Program-made: the position numbers and the translations under genes
Assembly (NCBI GenBank): GCA_038093975.1
Contig: JBBPTG010000042.1
Span: forward strand, 62,001-126,000
DNA length: 64,000 bases
DNA from: Chalciporus piperatus
Taxonomy: Eukaryota; Basidiomycota; Agaricomycetes; Boletales; Boletaceae
Reading direction: 5' to 3'
Notes under the pieces: generated by a model
Seen by the model: the letters and a program-made list of their open reading frames with translations, nothing else
What the model was told of the DNA's origin: nothing
Databases searched by the model: none
In this document: positions 60,051 to 64,000 of the stretch, piece after piece
Numbering within the stretch: the first letter of the stretch is position 1
Layout of the letters: each line of letters starts with the position of its first letter

Positions 60051-62532
60051 TCACTTTCGCCTCACGAACCTGAGGGGCACATCATGGATGCTCAATGTGA
60101 GTTCAAGCTTCGCCTGGAAGACCCGTCCTTTCCATTCATCCAGTGTCTCTAACTGACCACTCGGTTTCGATGCAAGTAATGGCTCGACCCTCCAGTCTCG
60201 CAAGAACATCGCTAGGAAGCATACGGACTCGGTCGATGCAAACTTGCGTCCGAGACATGCTCGCGGCCCTATGGTTTAGTGTCAACGAAACAGACTGAAA
60301 CATGGCGATGCAGCACACACCGAGACTAAAGGCTGTGTACTCCTCTAAATCCGCAGCCTTCTCCTCCTCCGATTCCTTCTGCCTCCTATACCACCTCGAG
60401 GGTCGGAACTCCTCGGGATCCGCAAAGTACAGTGGGTTATACTCTGGAAAGAACAATTCAAGCAACAATCAGGAAAGACATGCGACCACTCACGGATGCC
60501 GACCATATCCACCACAATCTTCCGCACGCGGGTTAGCTTCACTAAGTGTATATCTCAGTAGCGACTCACGTGAGTACCCTTCTTGAGAGGTAACATTTTA
60601 GGCACATCAGTGTCCGAGATGTCGATGACTGTGTCTTGTTTTGCCTCGCGAACAAGGAATACCCCCGATGCTACAATGACCACGACATTCAAAGATGACT
60701 CAGAGGGCACAGTTCCGTCACCTACGAAATAGTCTGATCCCTTCATAGAATGCTGCAAGTATCTTATCGAATTTTCCATAATCCTCCAGCAGCTGATCAT
60801 TTGTTACCTGGGTCAGATGAGGAAACGCGATATCGAGTGCATGCTTACCACAGCACCGTCTTCTCTAACTTGAGTTACCTCTTGCACTTGAGCAACGAGC
60901 TCATCCTGGAGCTCGAAATCCAGAGCAAGGAACGCGAGAGTTGCTGCCAAACTCTGCGCGGTGGTTTCTGAATACCAGATGCAAGCGTTCCAGGCTCAGT
61001 CTAATGATTCGGAAGAAATTCTTACCATGACCAGCGAACAGAAATGAGAATATGTTGCCGATCTGCGAAGAAAGTGCGCATTCGCCCCTTTCACTCCTTG
61101 TTGAGACACAAGGCACTTACTAACTCATTGTCATCCAGTGACATTTTACCGCCTTCGTCCTCGGAAGCCTGGACCAGCAGTGTAAAGAGATCTTTTGCTG
61201 GCTTGCTTTCCCCGTCGGCCGCTCGAGATCGAATAGTCTGACGAATTGTATTGACCTGAGATTGCATGAATTCGCGTATGGTATCGTAGGCGCTACGCAT
61301 GCGTCGGATCCTGTAGGAAACGTCAACATAAGCAAGTCTGACAAGATAAAAGCCCACAGACCGTGCAAAAGGTAGTTTCCAGGCCCATGCAGGCGCAGCT
61401 ACAGCAAAAAGGTTTGTCTTCGTGACAACTTCAAGGCACTCTTGTATGCTCATTTCGCCGCGATAGGTAGGTGGACTAGCCCAGGTAAATGGGACCCCAA
61501 ATCCGACGGATGCAAACACAATAAGCGTGTGCTGTCCATGAACGAATAAGTTATTTTGAGATGTGGTCTAAAACATAGGGGGCTCACCTTGAACGTCAGG
61601 TTGTGGACGCTAGTCGTCTCTACGACATCCTTTGATGCCCAATCCTCGGAGGACATCATCTCTGTATAGAGTTTGCGAGAGGCATCCCAGACAAAAGTGT
61701 ACCTTGACGGAATGAGGCAGTGACCAGCACTCGACCATGTGTCTACGTACGTTTCATTGTTGAATGCAGGACCGGAGATCCTCCGGTATTTTCTCCACAA
61801 TTCACCTTCGGAAGACACGATATTTGGACCCCAGAACCTGTTGCTAGGCTTCAGACATATTCTCATTTGGTAGATTTCGTGCACGCACAGAAAAGCACGG
61901 CCCATTTCATCAGACTTGCCAAAAGCACCCGACCTATGACCCGACACAACGATCTGCTTTCCAACTTCCATGGACTGCGTGTATATCGTTGGGGATCCAC
62001 CGATAAATGGTACGAGGGAGACCGTGTCACTGCCATACCGACGGTAAACTGAGAGAAAGTCAGTCGAGCGTTGGTATGGGGTGAGCCTCGCGCACTATTC
62101 CTGTCCTTTCTCCATGTCCAAGTGAATAACATCCCTGCAGAGACAGGGAGGTCAGAGGAAAAAACAACAGTTCGTCCTGTGAACTACTTGCCTGGATTCC
62201 ACCAAGACGCTGGCAAGAGGACACCAATGACATTCAACGGCTCGAAAGGGATACGAAGACCGGGCAGCGAATTAACAGCCTTTGATGAATCACCCTGATG
62301 TATCTGAGTTTAGGATGGAATTTGAGTCGACATACCTTGAGGCCATTGAGGAACTTGACGAGACGTGAGACAACAACTATGGCGCCGAAACCAGCGGCAA
62401 TGGTTGTCCAGGATAGCCCTGGTGCATAAAGGGACTGAGTTATTGATCTGATATCGATACGAGGGGCTCACCGAGTTCCTGGGCTGAATTTAATTTGAAT
62501 ACGCTCGATAACGCACTAGTAGTAGTACTCAT
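60051..62532 (-). CDS. cytochrome P450 monooxygenase
   Basis: Minus strand, ATG at 62530-62532 (MSTTTSALSSVFKLNSAQEL), stop TGA at 60051-60053, about ten exons, about 570 residues. N-terminal membrane anchor LSWTTIAAGFGAIVVVSRLV. Landmarks in order: SLPGLRIPFEPLNVIG, VYRRYGSDTVSLVPFIGG, C-helix WRKYRRISGPAFNNE near 61790, I-helix FAGHETTAQSL, which joins two exons inside the motif near 61025-60965, K-helix EGIRLFPSG (ExxR) near 60745, PERF-like region ADPEEFRPSRWYRRQ near 60420 and heme loop FSLGPRACLGRKFA, joined over the 60322-60272 intron, with the axial Cys. All parts are present, so the gene looks functional. Class cannot be named from the sequence. It is an ER enzyme of secondary or xenobiotic metabolism by family; substrate unknown. 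Confidence 0.92.
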
Positions 62533-62937
62533 TACGAGCCTTCGTTAGAACTTGGAGCGAATCAAGCGCTGCTCTTCCTGGATATGGCATCGTCGACATC
62601 GCTTATGTAAATTCGATTTCTACAGCTACCCAAGACAAGCAAAAAGGTATTGGCTACAAACTGTCCGCTTCCATAAATTATACTAGTAAGTGTGTATCGT
62701 ACGAGTGGTGTTGCTCCTGAACGTTTGAACCGGCGGGTATAGACATTATAATATCGTTATTGAGGTGCGCAGGCAGCCATGGCGAAATAAATACCACTCC
62801 ACACCGGGAGTGGATCACTTTCTCCCGGCATCCACATCAAGCGGTGGTGGTAGGAGAGATTTGTTGGTGTACGTGGTGCATCAACAACGCACCAACTGGC
62901 TTTGCAGATTGACCAGCATACAATTTGTGCTCCGCAT
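62533..62937. other. intergenic, P450 start to small secreted protein stop
   Basis: P450 upstream region, about 400 bp. No gene or clear element seen. Confidence 0.35.
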
Positions 62938-63253
62938 CTATGAATCGACATTAGCTGCTGTACTTTCAACTCCTTCATGGTATGACGTGCCTCTAGCCTC
63001 TTGTTCATGCAATTCGCCAGCTTCCATAGGGACTGACATCGGAACCGCTGAAAGCATCGTCAATACAAGTTATCGATGGGTATCTGCCACACAACTACTC
63101 ACTCTCGAAAGCCCGCGTCTTGGGGAATACTTCTTGGTGTACTCGATTCTTTAACAGTGCACCGACTGGGGTGATTGTCGCAGGAATGGCAGCGCAGAGA
63201 CCGGTGGATGCGAAGGCGCACAAGACGATGGTGGTGATGATGGAGAAACGCAT
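62938..63253 (-). CDS. small secreted protein
   Basis: ATG at 63251-63253, about 87 residues in two exons with an intron of about 50 nt near 63100-63052. It starts MRFSIITTIVLCAFASTGLC, a clear signal peptide with likely cleavage at the AA after LC, then AAIPATITPVGALLKNRVHQ, EVFPKTRAFETV, PMSVPMEAGELHEQEAR and an ending ANVDS with TAG at 62938-62940. The mature chain is acidic, with no Cys and no recognised domain. A TATA-like GATAAAAGG lies about 100 bp upstream (63349-63357). The alternative join across GGCACG...CATAG is possible but unneeded. Function unknown; not identified as a pheromone, since no C-terminal CaaX is seen. Confidence 0.62.
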
Positions 63254-64000
63254 TTGGTAAGATTATAAGATTGTACTCTTTATCAATGATTAATATGAAT
63301 GTTTCGGTGACAGGGAGATGAGACCATCTGCTGGCCACACGAAGCGTTCCTTTTATCCCATCCTCCCGCTCCTGTTGAGGCAGTTAGTCATTTGCGTCAC
63401 CTGTGCACGGCTTTCTAACCCGTCAACGAATGATAGTTCACAGCAATCCTGCTCACCATGACTCCCTGGATCCTCCAGGTATAGGTTGCGGACTTTCGGA
63501 ACCGTTGCTCAGTGACAGCGACCTGAAAACTTGTTAGTATGCAGCGGACAGTGGATGGGATCTGCACTGCACTACTATCCAGTGGATGCAACGCATGCTA
63601 TTCTCACGTCGCCAAGTCGTCGTCAAGGCTGCACCAGTATACACTGTGATGTCATTACAGATGCTTCCTCTGACTTCCTTGTTTGCTACGTAGGTCTTTT
63701 AAAACCAGTACTGAAACGAACATGAATACACCATCGGCCTGAAGTGACGCGTCCCCGCGGACAAATGCTTGATGTTGGGATGAACTTTGAACCCATCTCG
63801 GTTGCGAATGGTTTTCGATCAAGGCACTGTCAAGTCATGGCTCGTTGTGAGGGCTCTTTGATGTCCGGCACAGCTTGGTCCTCCGTGAGCAGATCTCTAC
63901 TATCCCTTCATCCCTTTTGATCCCACTTCGCGGAAAGGAACGACCCGTCAAGGGGGTGCTTCACCGTTGTGTCACGGCGACGGGCTTAGCACCTCGCGGC
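63254..64000. other. end of window, no supported gene
   Basis: Contains the small-secreted-protein promoter (TATA-like GATAAAAGG on the minus strand near 63349-63357). The remaining ORFs are short with no motif. A gene could begin beyond the window. Confidence 0.4.

Noticed and set aside
42847..63253. Possible secondary-metabolite cluster (two regulators, P450, secreted protein)
   Set aside because: No backbone enzyme, and FAS is the housekeeping fused type 15 kb or more away; co-location alone is not enough.

Overview
The window is nuclear DNA of a filamentous basidiomycete, most likely an agaricomycete. Genes are dense, lie on both strands and are cut by many short GT-AG introns of roughly 50-90 nt. 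Fatty acid synthase is encoded as one head-to-tail fused chain, and the protein families (fused FAS, fungal Zn2Cys6 regulators, ABCC exporter, fungal P450, kelch surface protein) fit that lineage. I saw no rRNA, tRNA, CRISPR array or prokaryotic features. Most proteins are spread over several exons; joins were inferred by eye from splice signals and family motifs.

Layout. 1-2231 (+): C-terminal part of a Dbp6/DDX51-type ribosome-biogenesis helicase. 2644-8076 (+): full-length ABCC/Yor1-type exporter. 8396-11695 (+): single-exon C2 / Pro-Gln / charged coiled-coil protein. 12411-14420 (-): C3HC zinc-finger (NIPA/Rsm1-like) protein. 15327-28135 (+): a ~12.8-kb fused fatty acid synthase, the dominant gene. 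28258-29223 (-): Pof1-like nucleotidyltransferase, divergent from Dbp5 (29458-31383, +). 32415-33230 (-): Vtc1-like DUF202 membrane protein, divergent from a Sis1-type J-protein (33420-34675, +). 34797-35543 (-): a heavily split small gene I do not recognise, divergent from a second, Ser-rich J-protein (35864-37611, +). 38672-39812 (+): polytopic membrane protein. 40059-42193 (-): formin-type GBD/FH3 protein without FH2. 42847-45285 and 47926-50075 (both -): two paralogous Zn2Cys6 regulators. 51261-52895 (-): tandem-PH protein, divergent from acyl-CoA-binding protein (53468-54010, +). 56591-59662 (-): secreted-kelch/TM/long-tail protein. 60051-62532 (-): cytochrome P450. 62938-63253 (-): small secreted protein.

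Working together. Most of the window is housekeeping: RNA helicases, J-proteins, FAS, ACBP and NAD metabolism. FAS and ACBP are functionally linked (acyl-CoA synthesis and carriage) but lie 25 kb apart. The right third (two paralogous regulators, P450, kelch surface protein, small secreted protein, a foldback MITE-like element, long gene-poor stretches) looks more accessory. No polyketide, peptide or terpene backbone gene is visible, so I do not call a metabolite cluster. I found no clearly new multi-gene system. The most notable observations are the seamless FAS fusion with an intron inside the KS catalytic Cys codon, the J-protein pair in which one G/F region has become a Ser-rich linker, the foldback element, and paired CACGTG/CRE sites in a 189-bp divergent promoter.
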